From NCBI GenBank assembly GCA_029298735.1, contig JANSLP010000023.1, positions 124,001-188,000 on the forward strand: a DNA stretch of 64,000 bases. The letters run 5' to 3'. The notes beneath the pieces were generated by a model that was given only the letters and a program-made list of their open reading frames with translations, did no database searches and was not told the origin of the DNA. Positions 34,714 to 46,240 of this stretch are shown one piece after another; positions within the stretch are counted from its first letter, which is position 1; the number at the start of each line of letters is the position of its first letter. This stretch comes from Ophiostoma sp. CBS 140.51. Lineage: Eukaryota; Ascomycota; Sordariomycetes; Ophiostomatales; Ophiostomataceae. A program made the translations under genes and the position numbers.

Positions 34714-36644
34714 TTTCTTGGGGGCTTGGCCAAATTAGGTGGTGAAAGCTTTGTATCTGCCGAGTATCCTGTGGAAATGACTGGCGCGCGGGTTGCAGGA
34801 CAGGACGAGACGAAAAGTGTGTGAGGCAGATGCCCGAAGAGCACTGCCAGCGTGCTCCGGGAAAGAAAAAAAAAGGCTAAGAAAAAAGGTTGTAGCTGGA
34901 TCGAACAAATGTCTGGTGTTGAAGTGCCGAAGAAGAGAATCGAAGTGGAAATATGGCGTGAGTGGCTCATATAAGGCTGGACGGCGAGAGTTGATGTCAG
35001 CCGTAGAAGCCCCGGTGATCGAAGAAACGGTGCAGGATGGTAAGAGAACACCGATGGTGCCCGGGCAGTGCAAGGTATTCGGCGATTAGACCATGTGGCA
35101 AGCTCACAAGATACTAGGCGCTGCCCGTTGACGGGTATGGAATCGAGGCGGATGCCGGGGAGGTGGCGGCTTCTGAAGAGGGGGCTCGTGTCGAACAAAG
35201 CGGTTGTGTCGAGCCAGTTATGTAAACTGGAATTTGATTTGGTAGAAGGGAGAGGTGAAAAGGGAGAGGTGAAGACGAAGAAGACAAGTTCGTGGACCAG
35301 CAGGAACTGCAAGTGATTCTTCAGTTCACGGCCTGGCAAGTCGGGAGTGGTGCCACGGGTTGAATGAAGGCACAGAATAAATATGTAAGGAGAAGGTGAG
35401 GGCCGAAAGTAGCAAAGAAAGGCCGGCGAGGGCAAACAATGAAGGAGAACGAAGCAGCGAGGGCAAACAAATGCCTGCTGAAAAACGTTTGGGGTGGATA
35501 TAAGGGAAGTCCGTTGGTTAATAGGAAAATAGAAGACAGAGGAACACGATGTTGGAGGAGTAGGAGGAAATAGAGGACGTGGAGGACGTGGACAGAAAGG
35601 ACGAAGAGAGGGAAGAAAAAGGAGGGGAGGAAGAGGACAAAGTGGAATTCAAGTCGACATCGATAACAACAACAAACAACAGCAACGACAACGACACACC
35701 ATATGGGGCGAGAGGGGAGGGGACTGATGGGCGACGAGGATCGAATGAGTGGCGGTGAGTTGGCGTGAGGTTTGTCTTGGGTGGATTTCCCGTGCTATTG
35801 CATGTGGCGGGGGATTGGGACTGGCAAAGGAGGGGTGAGGAGGGGAGGCGACCGGTTGGGGGCAAGCGACAGAATGGGAAGCGAAGACAGGGGACAGAAG
35901 TGGCTGGGCCAGGCCGGGCACTTCTGGATAGGAGGCAAAAGTTGAAGCGATGGTCGTGGGGCTCTCTGGGTCGTTGGTAATGGCGGAAACGAATTCAAAA
36001 GGTCCAGAAACGGGCATGGAGCCTGGTTTGGAGCGAGCGTGGCAGTGCGGAAAGGAGAAGGGCGAAATAATTGTAATACATAATGAATATGCACAAACAG
36101 GCAAGGTGCAGGGATATGCAGCGACTTGCAGCGACTTGCAGCGACTCGCAGCGATGTGCAGAGACGTGCAGAGAAGGTGCGGGAAACAGGGCCAGAGGCC
36201 AAGCGCCAGAGAGCAAAAAGTGGGAATGTACGAGGCGGTTTTTATCGCCGACGATGAGTGTGTTTTGGACGCTCCTGTTTGTCCTGCCATTTGCCAGCTT
36301 CTTTCTCCTCTGGCCGGCAGGCCGTCCAGGGCGCGCCACGCCGTCTTACTACAGCAAGCACGCAGGCATGACCACGACATACCCCATCTAGAGTGTCCCG
36401 GGTTACCCGAGCGTTGTGTACTTCACAGAGCACGCCGTGCTTTGCCCCGTCTGTTTGTTTACAGCATGCGGCCCTTCCGTGTCGACGGTCGGTTTGATCG
36501 TATTGCATTTCATCGGTTTGCCGGGACCCCGCATCAGGGGCCGTACACACACAGAGCCATACATAGGGCTGTACGCCCTATGTGTTTCCTCCCGCACCCG
36601 GTGCCCCAGTCCCTCAGCCGCTTTCAGCCACACGGTGTCTGGAA
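34714..36644. other. Intergenic between J-domain gene and phosphoesterase
   Basis: No conserved protein is visible on either strand. Long open stretches exist on the minus strand, but they are Ser/Pro/Leu-rich low complexity arising from C/T-rich DNA. An 11-base tandem repeat lies at 36116-36177. The part next to 34714 should be the promoter of the J-domain gene. Confidence 0.55.
36116..36177. repeat. Tandem repeat, 11-base unit
   Basis: Units related to tgcagcgactt follow one another about five to six times, with the last copies diverged (tgcagagacg, tgcagagaagg). It lies in non-coding DNA 470 bases beyond the 3' end of the phosphoesterase gene. Confidence 0.85.
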
Positions 36645-37748
36645 TCAATTGTCTTCCCAGATGGGGAGTTCCAAATCCACCACGATCGGTTTATGGAACC
36701 GTTTGCCCCCGACATGGGGATAGTTGGTAGCCGCGATACAACAGTTCACGATACACGTCTCTCGGCAACAATCGTTGCGCCCACCGGCGGCGTCCCTCCC
36801 GGCGTCTAGAGCTGGTCTGGGGACACGCGTGGCCGAGTTCACAATCGACATCTTTTTGCCCGAGTTAGGATCGTTCCATCGTTCTACAGACGCAGCATGA
36901 CCACCCGCGGCACCCCATCGTACCCACTCAGCACCCCAGCCCTCATGGACGTGGCCGCAGACAGCCAGCTGTGGTTGCACGCGACGGAGCGCGCCTAACA
37001 GCTCCGTACAGCCCATTGACCGGCCGCGCGTTGAGGACCAGTCGCAGTGTGACTGTGGGGGCGTGTGAGTGACCACAATGTCCGCATTGTTTGGGATCTC
37101 CGACCACAGTGTGCCGCCAGTCAACGGCCTTGGATTTATGGTCGTCAGGCTTGGGGATGCTTGGTCGTTTACTCGCTCGTAGGAAAATGCCCAGGTACCG
37201 TCCCGAGGGCTATATGGGGAGCCAAACACGGTGAATTTGGTGTGCGGACCCTTGTTGCTCTTTAGACGAATGTCGACAGACTCGTGGCAAAGGTACGTTA
37301 TTGTCGGACTGGAATCCAGCAACGCCCGGCACTCGTCGGACGACTGGGGCATCTGGTTGTGAAAATGGCTGCCGTGATGCGCGTAAAATGCTTCGTCGAG
37401 TGTGATGTCATGATTTCCTACACACGTATTGTCAGGTCAGCCCCAGCTTCGGCACCACGCCGGCATTGGTATCGACAAGAAAGCAGCAAGAGAGCAGATA
37501 ACTCGTCGCCGCGCACCTGTTATATCGTGTGACATACCTGCGACAACTATCTTGCACTCAAACTCCGCCTTTTCGAGCCAAGCAACGGCACGGACAAGCT
37601 CCTTGTGGCTGCCTTGATTTGTTAAGTCGCCCGCGTGGACCAGCACGTCGCCCTTGGGCAGCTTGACAGTGCTATTGTGTGTGTCCGAAATGCAGACAAT
37701 GCGAGTACGCCGGGTGGCTCCCGGAGTCGGTATCGCAGCTGTATACAT
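36645..37748 (-). CDS. Calcineurin-like metallophosphoesterase (MPPED-like)
   Basis: This is a member of the binuclear metallophosphoesterase superfamily, closest in style to the MPPED1/MPPED2 (239FB) group. Two exons, 37748-37538 and 37417-36645, give 327 residues. The metal-binding motifs appear in order: SDTHN (residues about 20-24), GDVLVHAGDLTNQG, GNHD created exactly across the splice junction, VVTHTPPQSH and CGHVHEGWG. That completes the D-X-H, GD-X2-D, GNHD, H and GH-X-H set, so the enzyme should be active. The substrate is unknown; MPPED2 has weak cyclic-nucleotide activity. No signal peptide is seen, so it is probably cytosolic. The start is the first good Met. An upstream in-frame extension is open but has no convincing Met. 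The C-terminus includes a Cys-rich stretch (NDCCRETCIVNCC), which is unusual for the family. Confidence 0.88.
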
Positions 37749-39892
37749 GGTCGTGCTATGAGAGTGTGGGTGGGCTGTCGTGGTTCTTTCTGCTCGTGAC
37801 AATTGAAAAAGCGTGGAGAAAGTCCCAATGTCTTTGGGCAATCTTGATCTCAACCCGTTGGTCTGGCTTTATGCCTCTAGCCCCCCACTAACAACCAACC
37901 GCCGCCTTCTAAACGATGCGGGTAGGCACGTCCCTCCACTGCCAACAGCATTTGCCTCATCTGGGCGGCGCAGGGCCACAGGTATCTTCCGGGTCGGCCG
38001 TCGAGTATTGCACAGTGCCGCTACGCCAAAGGCATGTCCTGGCCTCCACCTTTTCGACTCCTCTTAACTTGATCTCCATGTACCAAGGTAAGACATTCTG
38101 GACGCCTCCCGTCAACGACGCAAGGGAGAACTTGGGGAGGCTCGGAGCATAGCCCCTTGCTGTACTAGATGGAACGGTGCACTATGAAAATACTCCTTGC
38201 ACGCAAGATAGACATCATGGGGACCCAAGGCTTAAAATCATATTTGTCCATGCCGAGTAATATATATGTATAGAGCACGTCCTTTTGTCGTATCTTGCTT
38301 CAAATGCCCCACGTACTAGACTGGATATCGCGATGCAGTGGCATGTCTGAAGTAATACAAGTATCTTACTATATGTACTTTGTACTGTTTGTGTACACAA
38401 AGCCTACGGAGGCCACTCTTAACAGCCGCTACGACTGTCGGACGAGGCAGGTACGAAGACTCGGCAACAACTCAATAAGTCGTTTCTCGTGCTCTATACT
38501 CCGTGAGATATCTTATATACTGCGAAGTACGAAGCATGTTCTTATTGCTTACACGGCGTACGGAGTACGACGTGAAGAAAGACGAATATCATTGTTACAA
38601 TAAAAAATACACCCCGCAAAGGGTTCGTCGATAGAAAACAGTTTAATGATTGAGTCCACACCGTGTGGATGACAATGGAGGGGCACGGTATGCACACGCT
38701 CTGAGACGTCGTATGTGCTCTCCGAGACGACGTAATACTCTGAAGGTAAATTGCTGTGTGGGACACTTGCCTGGACCCTGCGAGCCCTGTACTCCGGAGA
38801 GAAGAGGATGGAGTTGCACCACGATCTCCACTGGTCGTTCCTTCCTGTGCGTTGACACTGTGTACATTGGCTCGACTTTGTACCATGTTGTATTAGAAGG
38901 ACGCGATCGACCTGTTCCAGCACCCGTCAGGGGCAGCGAATCAAAGCCACCGCCCGAGCCACCGCGAGCCAGCCCCCTCTCTAAATCTGGCTAGCTCAAC
39001 TCGCCTAGTCCTCGCCCGGAAGCCCATTTCTTCGTGTGCGTCTGGTTCAACTGCTTTTCTGCTTTGCAATTGCATCTGTTCGTGTCCCAATCGCGATGAT
39101 AGTTGGTGGCCTGTCCGTCTGGGCCTCGTTATTTGGGTACTGCTACGACTTTGCGTCTTTTGCTGGGGCCTCGACACAAACCGCAAAACATCCCTCAGCC
39201 CGCCAACCCCTATCCTCCTTGTGACCTCATCGTCTCCTTTGTTTTGTTTCGGTCCCCTTTTCCTTCCATCCCATTCCTCTCTCTCTCTCTCTCTCTCTGT
39301 GTTTCCTACCCCTTTTGCATCACGCTCGTTTGCTTTTCTTTCGCTAGGTTGACGGAAAAGAAAAGAAGAATCAGGTCAACCACTTTGCCTATCAAAACCT
39401 GTCGTCTTGACTGTTTTCCTCGCCCAACACTCTCAACCTCTCAAGCAGCGGCCAGCGATCAATACGAAGCCTCTCGGACGTGGGACATCCCATCAGACTG
39501 GGAGGATCACCCTCAATTATAACGAGCCGACACCAGCAGCCGGGGGCGTACGAAAATAACACTCACGCGTGCTCTTCGTCGACGTTCCATTCCGGTGGCT
39601 TGACCGAACCCTAGAATCAAGCCAGACCCCGAGACAGCGACGCGAACTGAGGAGTCAAGACGGCGGCCCTGCGCCGTTACTGTCGCCTTTCGACACCAGC
39701 ATAGCAATATTCACCGAAGACTCAAATCTACAAGAACGACGCGTTATTTGCCGAGTCCGTCCTCGTTGCCGCTTCTCCCTGCGTCGATACTCTTTACACC
39801 ACATCGCGAACGACCAACCTGTCTGTCATTGTGCACCTTCGCCGTATTGAGGTGTGAATGGGTTCGGCCGATTGGCTTCTGCTGCAGTAGCA
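37749..39892. other. Divergent intergenic region, phosphoesterase / CAAX protein
   Basis: This holds the two promoters and leaders. It contains a (CT)n microsatellite at about 39275-39298, a GTACTTTGTAC motif (38375-38385) and a TACGGAGTAC motif (38559-38568). Only short reading frames without family resemblance are seen. The last 500 bases are C/T-rich and are probably the leader of the CAAX protein gene. Confidence 0.55.
39275..39298. repeat. (CT)n microsatellite
   Basis: A run of about eleven to twelve CT dinucleotides lies in the probable promoter or leader of the CAAX-protein gene. It is a simple sequence repeat that is likely to be polymorphic. Confidence 0.85.
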
Positions 39893-41718
39893 ATGGCCGC
39901 TGTGTCGTCTGTCCCAACAATGGCGACGTCTAACTCAACTGCTGTTACACCACCCACCAGCTCACATGGCAATGGCTACTCCTGGGACCCCCCACACCAG
40001 CATCCCGATGTAAGTTTTTTTATCTTGACCGACGTATGCTTGCAATGACTTTTTTTATGATATCTTTAAAATCCCTTCCCCTTCGTATTGTTGCTTTTGT
40101 GGCAAGGGTATTACTGCGATAGAGCTGACAGCCCATTTTATTTAAGCAGGCCACTTCATTTTCACAACACGGGTTGGCCAAGTCCCAGTCGTCACAGCCC
40201 AGCAGCGTCTTGACCTACACCTCGCCGAACATTCCTTCAGACCAACTTGCTTACGGGAAGAGCGTCGCAACTGGTGAAGTGTCGGCATCAACATTTAAGA
40301 ATGCCGATTCTGGCGCGCTATCTCACGGACAAGAAAACACGAGACAGGGCCGATCGCGACATGCCGGCAACTATCCAGACGAAGGTACCACCGACCTGGA
40401 TGGCCTTGATCGAAATGGCATTTTGAACGACTCTAACAAGAGAGCCGCTGGTGAAGCACGTGTCGGCGAATTGGATGATATCAGTTCAAAGTGGATTCAT
40501 CGCGACAAACTGGCTCGGATTGAAAACGAGGAACTGCAAGCGGCCGGCATAATTTTGCCAAAGCCCCGGGGGCGGAGTAAACCTCGACGTGACGCAAGTC
40601 AGGAGAAGACAGCTGGTTACCGGAGGCCTTTCCCGGAAAGCGATGCCATCACGGAGCCCTGGCCACGGAAGAACTCCACAGGTTTCTCGGATGCTAAGAG
40701 CATAGACACCCCCATTTCCAGCTGGGATCTACGATTGCCAGATGAAATTGCAGAGGAGTCGTATTTCGCCTCTGCTCACAGTAGCCGAGGATCATCGCGG
40801 ATTCCTGTCGCCAAGTTGAGCCCCGCACCAATAGCTCTAGAACACATAGAACGGGATACGCCCATGGCACGGCGGCGGGACGGTAGCCCGGCCATGGAAG
40901 AGAGCATAGTCTACCCGAAAATACGAACTCGAAGCGCCAGTATGCGACAGGATAATGACGGAATGGGGCCGGCTCCCGCATCTCCCTCTCGAAACATGAC
41001 CCGTTCTGCCTCTGACTTATCACCCAAAAAGGCGCTTTTGTCGGGCAGCTCGTCCACGCCCGGGTTACGGAAAGCATCAGCACCAACCAAGACAATGTCA
41101 TCCGCAGGGCGACCGAAAACACGCAATGGGGCTAGCAAGGACTCGAATAGCACCGGCACTGTGGCGACCCGACCCTCGACACGCTCCGGCGACCGGGAAC
41201 TGTCGCGTGAGATCTCGGCTGGTGCTGCAAGCAAGCAGCCTGAGGGCGAACCGCCATGGATGATCTCTGCCTACCGCCCCGATCCAAGACTGCCTCCAGA
41301 TCAACAACTTCTCCCAACAGTGGCTCGCCGACTTCAGCAGGAAAAATGGGAGCGCGAAGGGAAATTCGGCAACGTTTATGATAGGGAATTCCGCCCTCTC
41401 ACTGATGAAGGCTTCCTGAGCCCCCCAGAGTCGCCCGAAAAGGTAGCTGAATCGGCTGGCACAGCAGACCAGCTTTCAGGAAAGCCAGACGAATGGCCAC
41501 TGAAACCCGAGGCGAAGGGCAACCCGTCACACCAGGGACGGGCGGGGTCCTACTCAACCATTCCGAAAATTCAAGACAAGCCGACCATGAGCCCGTTGCC
41601 GAGTCCCAGAGGCCCTCTGCCGCAGCAGGCGGAATCGAACACTGCACAGCCGGCATCCGGCAACCAGGAAGAGAGTGGCGATGCCAAACAGGGCTGTGGT
41701 TGCTGTATTGTCATGTGA
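39893..41718 (+). CDS. CAAX-box protein, probable TeaR/Mod5-type polarity landmark
   Basis: Two exons, 39893-40009 and 40150-41718, give 561 residues. The protein is hydrophilic and mostly disordered, rich in Ser, Pro, Arg and charged residues. It ends in GCGCCIVM: a farnesylation-type CAAX box (CIVM) with further cysteines in front that could be palmitoylated, so membrane anchoring at the cell cortex is likely. Features that recall the fungal TeaR/Mod5 family (prenylated cortical receptors for the Tea1/TeaA cell-end marker) are the N-terminal TPPTSSHGNGYSWDPP, the central segment SKWIHRDKLARIENEELQAAG, and the EPPWMISAYRPDPRLPPDQQ stretch before a C-terminal basic and Pro-rich region. This assignment is from remembered family style, not from a search. 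The Met at 39920 is an alternative start. The intron is phase 0 with a GTAAGT donor and GCAG acceptor. Confidence 0.7.
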
Positions 41719-44700
41719 ACAGCCCCTGATCCCTTACCTTGCGGGCTCTGTGTAATTGCAAACCGTTGGCAACTCCTTTTGAACACATCAGAGACCCTGC
41801 GGCACTGCTTGTTTGTTCTCATTCGATTTGGAACTAGGAGCTTTGAAGACGAGGGTAGTTATGGGGCACTGTGTCCCGTTCATCTCAATCCCAGGCATGG
41901 TACCGGACGCCGGTCGGACGATTTTCTGATGCAAAACCAGCGGCAAATCAGATATACTACTGCCAATGAAACAGACCAAAAGGGAACTATGACGAGGGAA
42001 ATATGGCACCCGATTCAATACTGCATCCGTTATCCAGATTTGTTGAGGTTTGCATTGTTGATCACGGTCGCGCCCCAAGTCAAAGTGGCTTGACCGCGCC
42101 CCAAACAGATACAGCATCCTATGATGTCACGATACTCGCTTCCTCTACTTATGACTGTCTTGCGTTTTCCTTTCTCCCCCCCGGGTGGCCCCCTGCTCCC
42201 CTGCCGGCAGGGCTGGTGCCATTTAAAGAATATGCCCGGCGCACCCTGGATAGACACGTTGAAGGATGGGATGATCTGCCCCTCTCCTCCGACGGCTGGC
42301 AAGTGTATTCTGTTGGGACAAAAACACTCTTCATACCACAACGGCCGCTCTGCAAGGCCTCAGCTGCTGCTTGGCTCAGCGGCTGGCTGGCCACAAGTCT
42401 TTCTTTTATCATTTACTTACCCTTTTCTTGCTCTCTTTGCGTCATTCTCTATCATCTCTTTTGTCTTTCTTATCATGAGCCCTTCACTCGCATAGCGATA
42501 TGCAAAGAATCACGACGCGCTGGCCAACAAGGCGATATCCGGTTGCTGATTTTCTTTTCTTCTTACTATTTTGCACTTTACTTCCCCCTTTTGTTTCTTG
42601 CCGCGACCTACTATGTCTTGTTTCATACACACAACGCACCCGAAATATAGCTTTCTTTTTCTTTTCCCGTCGGGTGTCTCCGTGTCTGGTTGTTTATCTC
42701 TTCTGTCTTTTTCTGGCCACCTTTTTATTTATTTTCATGTTTTTTATTACTTGTACCCTGCTTTCCCTTAAATACCCGACCCAGGAGAAGCGATGTTTTC
42801 TACATAGTCCCCTCAGTTATTTAGTACTATGTAATAGTGATGTAATGGGATTTGGTAGACCTCGTTTTGTCATCTAACTGGTCATTGCGGAGAACATTTT
42901 GGATGCCAAAAAACTTACTAGTGGAAGGAAAAGCCCGTTTGCAACGGTCGCGCTTTCACTTTTCGCCGGTGTTGTTTCAATATTGACATGCATTCATCAT
43001 ATGTACTGAAGAACCGGGTGTAGTGAAACGTAGGTTCGGTAGGGAGGCCCAGAATAAAAAAATATATCTATATGTGTGTGTATATTTTACGACGTACGCT
43101 TTCGCTTTCCTACGATTCAGTGGTTCGCCGAAATTTGATTTACCATTGCCAATCACATCTGACAGGATCCAAATGGCAAAGCCAGGGACAGAATCGGGCG
43201 ATTGTGAGTCTTGCGAAGCATAATTATCTGTGCCCCAAATTTCTTTTGCCCCATCATCTGATGCATGGTGACAGAGATCGGAGGTAGGAACTGAAAGTAC
43301 GGAGGACATCTGTGAACTACTACTTGTTTGCGATGCTGGTTACGATGACCTTGCACTTGGCTCGATTTTCGAATTTGGCTTGTGGCTTCAATGGGGATCG
43401 AGGGGCAACAGCAATCGAGAATCTGACCTGGAATCAGAGAAAGAGCGAGTCTCGGCCGCCCCACTCAGACGTCGAAATCGAGCCGCTAGTCCTAGTTTGG
43501 TATGCGGCAGATCCTGACTGAGTGGGGTTTTCAGTTTGGAAGCTGGGAAGGCACGAAGGGATTTTCGCACATCCTCAGTGCAACGGGAGCGTCCCGTCCG
43601 AGAGAAATAGCAACCACCGCAGGTTTTAAAAGCAAGCGGAGACGTCACATCGCAAGAAACCGCTCCAGTGGCCCAAAGACGGCACCGTCGGTTTTCCGAT
43701 ATGACATAATTGCGGTGTAGAGGAGGTGACACAACCGCGCAACAGACTTGCATACTTTCAAACTTGTTCATGGCGATGAATGTGCGCTGAGGGCGCGGGA
43801 GACTGCACACATTCTGGAGTCGGTGGGAGGAGGCTCGCACAGGGGCAAAAGAAGGTTGAAAGAAGGGTTGAAGGGCTCGAATGGTTTCAATCCACCCAGT
43901 CGAGAAGCCCAGTCAAGACAGTGTCGGCTGATCGGCCTGGGCCTGTTCTCTATGTCAGGGTTCTTTTGTCGAGAAAATCTCTTTCATTCAAACTCAGACT
44001 ACGCATTACAATTATTTTTTGTTTGGGTGGGGGCTTTGGGCCACCACGACAAAACGCCGTACGATTGGATGACTACGTTGTGCAGTGTAAAAGGTGCGTT
44101 CTGGACGTCGTGTGCTGCGCTCTGGACTTTTGTTCCCCACATGGATCGGTGCAGGCATGAGTGAGCCGCTCGTTGGTAGTGCTGGCTAGAGCCGGAAAGC
44201 GCGGATTTGTCAAAGAGGCGTTCTGCTGTGTAAATGTGTACTTACGTTGTAATTATGCCCAAAGGGATGGGCCTGGTCGTATGTCAATGTCTGGCTAAAC
44301 CAATCAGGTCCCCAGGGCCCAGGTCCGCCCTACTCTTCCATCCTAACCCAGGCGTCCTGGCCAGGGAGCAGAGACAGGTCACAGACGACGACATCGATTT
44401 CCTTGCTTTCGTCTCCATATCTTTTTAGCTTTCTTGGCTTTCCTGGCAAGACTGGGCCTTGGCTCGCTGGGCTCCTCTAGGCCCGATCTATGTTTCACGT
44501 TTGGATTCTCAAAGTCCCTTTCTAGAGTCCCCCGAGTCCCCTTCACAAAAATCAAAAGTCCCTTTCCCGGCCCTCTAGACCCCCGTAGCTCCTTCCCATG
44601 CGTAATGCACAAAGAGAACACAAAAGCTATATAGACGGATGTCCCCATATGCCTCTACCTTTTGTTGCTTCAACCCACAGATTTCTTTATATACCTACGC

Positions 44701-44852
44701 CCAACTTCCCTGTTCTGCAGTCTTCAAGCTGCCATACATACATCACGCTTTGGCTCACCCACACTGCACTCTCAACGACCGCCACGCTCTGACCTCCTGC
44801 GCGCCGTTTTCGAACGCCTGTCCAAATACCCACGCCTCGTCTTCCCAGCATC
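41719..44852. other. Intergenic, no gene supported
   Basis: Between the CAAX protein and the small four-cysteine protein there are several open stretches up to about 215 codons, but they read as random or low-complexity sequence and have no splice logic. The part from about 42400 to 42800 is T-rich. A TACGGAGGA motif lies at 43298. The last 300 bases before 44853 are C-rich and probably form the leader of the next gene. Confidence 0.55.
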
Positions 44853-45161
44853 ATGGAGATGTCCTCACGAACGTACGGACCGACCGCACAACAATACGGA
44901 GGCTCATCTTCTCCGTCATCAGCACGCTCGTCAGCCTCTTCGCGCTCGTCATCCTCAAGCGCGGCATCCGATTGTTCATACCAAAACAGTATGGATCCTT
45001 GTTACATGTCCTCGGCACCGGTCGAGACCCTGCGCTGTATGCGCTGTGCACGTACTGTCGAGTCGATTTCCGCTGGGGATATGGCCTCCAGCGGCATGGT
45101 CCGGGTTGGCCTCAACATTTATTACTGCCATCGATGTGCGAGACTCGTGGGCTACAAATGA
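44853..45161 (+). CDS. Small Ser-rich protein with a four-cysteine zinc-ribbon-like C-terminus
   Basis: A single exon encodes 102 residues. The first half is Ser/Ala-rich and disordered. The second half holds two CxxC pairs: CMRC at residues 62-65 and CHRC at 92-95, within LRCMRCARTVES and LNIYYCHRCARLVGYK. The spacing of 26 residues suggests one zinc-binding ribbon or knuckle. The two halves are similar to each other (RCMRCARTV, YCHRCARLV), as in a duplicated knuckle. The protein ends right after this module. I believe related small proteins exist in other Sordariomycetes but cannot verify it here, and I know no function. The Met at 44853 is the first in frame; the Met at 44859 is nearly equivalent. 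The regular cysteine pattern supports a real gene, although it is short. Confidence 0.65.
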   Translation: MEMSSRTYGPTAQQYGGSSSPSSARSSASSRSSSSSAASDCSYQNSMDPCYMSSAPVETLRCMRCARTVESISAGDMASSGMVRVGLNIYYCHRCARLVGYK

Positions 45162-46240
45162 GCTAGTGTTGTCTTTCCTTTCACTTCCTTTTATTTTATT
45201 TTTGGAAGATAAAGGGCTTCCGCAAACGACCTGAAAACAATACAACGCCATAGCCGCAGTCGAGTCCAATGGTTTTTAGACAAGTCGATCCGACGACATC
45301 TACTACTGATCTCCGGACAAAATGGAGGCCGATGCCAATTCGATCACTTCGGCATACGAAATAGAAAGTACTAAAGTACTCTTAACGACCCAGCACTCTA
45401 CACCAGAGCACTGCCCCACCCAGTACGCGCGCCAAGAACATTTGACGTATGCACGTGCTATCCAAGCATCTTGCATACTTGGAAGAGGGTACGCTCTATT
45501 CTCTCTCACGTCGAATGGTGATTTACGACTGGTTCATGGAACGTTTGGGCGCGCTGGATTTACACGTTACAGCGGCGAATCTCATGCGGTTATTGACTGG
45601 TGTGGGAGTTAGGGCGACTGTCACGGGCTCATAGGGCAGCCAAACATTGCTCGGCCGCGACACCTCAGAATGCGCTTGCCTGCAAACGATGTCCGAAAGC
45701 ATTGATGGATGCGACCAGTGCCGGGCCGCTCATCGGGTCTGCTCCAAAACCACGTCGGCGAGACCTTGAAAGCCGTGTAGCTATTCCGCGGGCGGAGGCT
45801 TACCGGCACATTTTGATCAAATACATAGTTACATTATATTTTAATCAAATCAAACTATCTACTTGGCAGAACTTGATGACATGAACAGCCTGTGTTGTAT
45901 GGCACAGCCTTGGGTAGTTAAACGGACATAAAAACGCAAAGTCCTATGAATTGCATTGCGTCTCCGTGTACTCCGTAGTACCACATAGTCACTGTAGGTA
46001 GGTATTAATGTTCATTGAGTGAGCCACCATCATTAATTCATCATCTGTGCGTGTGTCTCTATCCGGCATAAATGGAGGTGCAAAAAAAAGGCAAAAAGAG
46101 CTTCGCCTTCAATAACAAAGCCGCGGAAGTCACAATAAAAGAATGGTCAAGACACATCCATACTCTTACTCCGCCAAAGTACTGGGAGATTGTAAAAAAA
46201 ACCCAAAAAAACCAAGAAAGACATCAGCCCATGTACCTCA
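45162..46240. other. Convergent intergenic region with possible gene remnants
   Basis: This lies between the small cysteine protein and the primase 3' end. Three broken stretches look more protein-like than the surroundings: a Met frame at 45322, a second frame containing RRMVIYDWFMERLGALDLHV (about 45500-45630), and a 26-residue frame at 45689-45769 with CDQCRAAHRVC. They do not join by obvious splice sites. A TACTCCGTAGTAC motif lies at 45969. Confidence 0.4.

Noticed and set aside
34710..35435. Open minus-strand frame upstream of the J-domain gene
   Set aside because: Ser/Pro/Leu-rich product of C/T-rich DNA. It does not join to the J-domain and has no motif.
42003..42650. Open plus-strand frame with a hydrophobic end
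   Set aside because: The hydrophobic part comes from T-rich DNA. No membrane-protein family or splice partner is seen.
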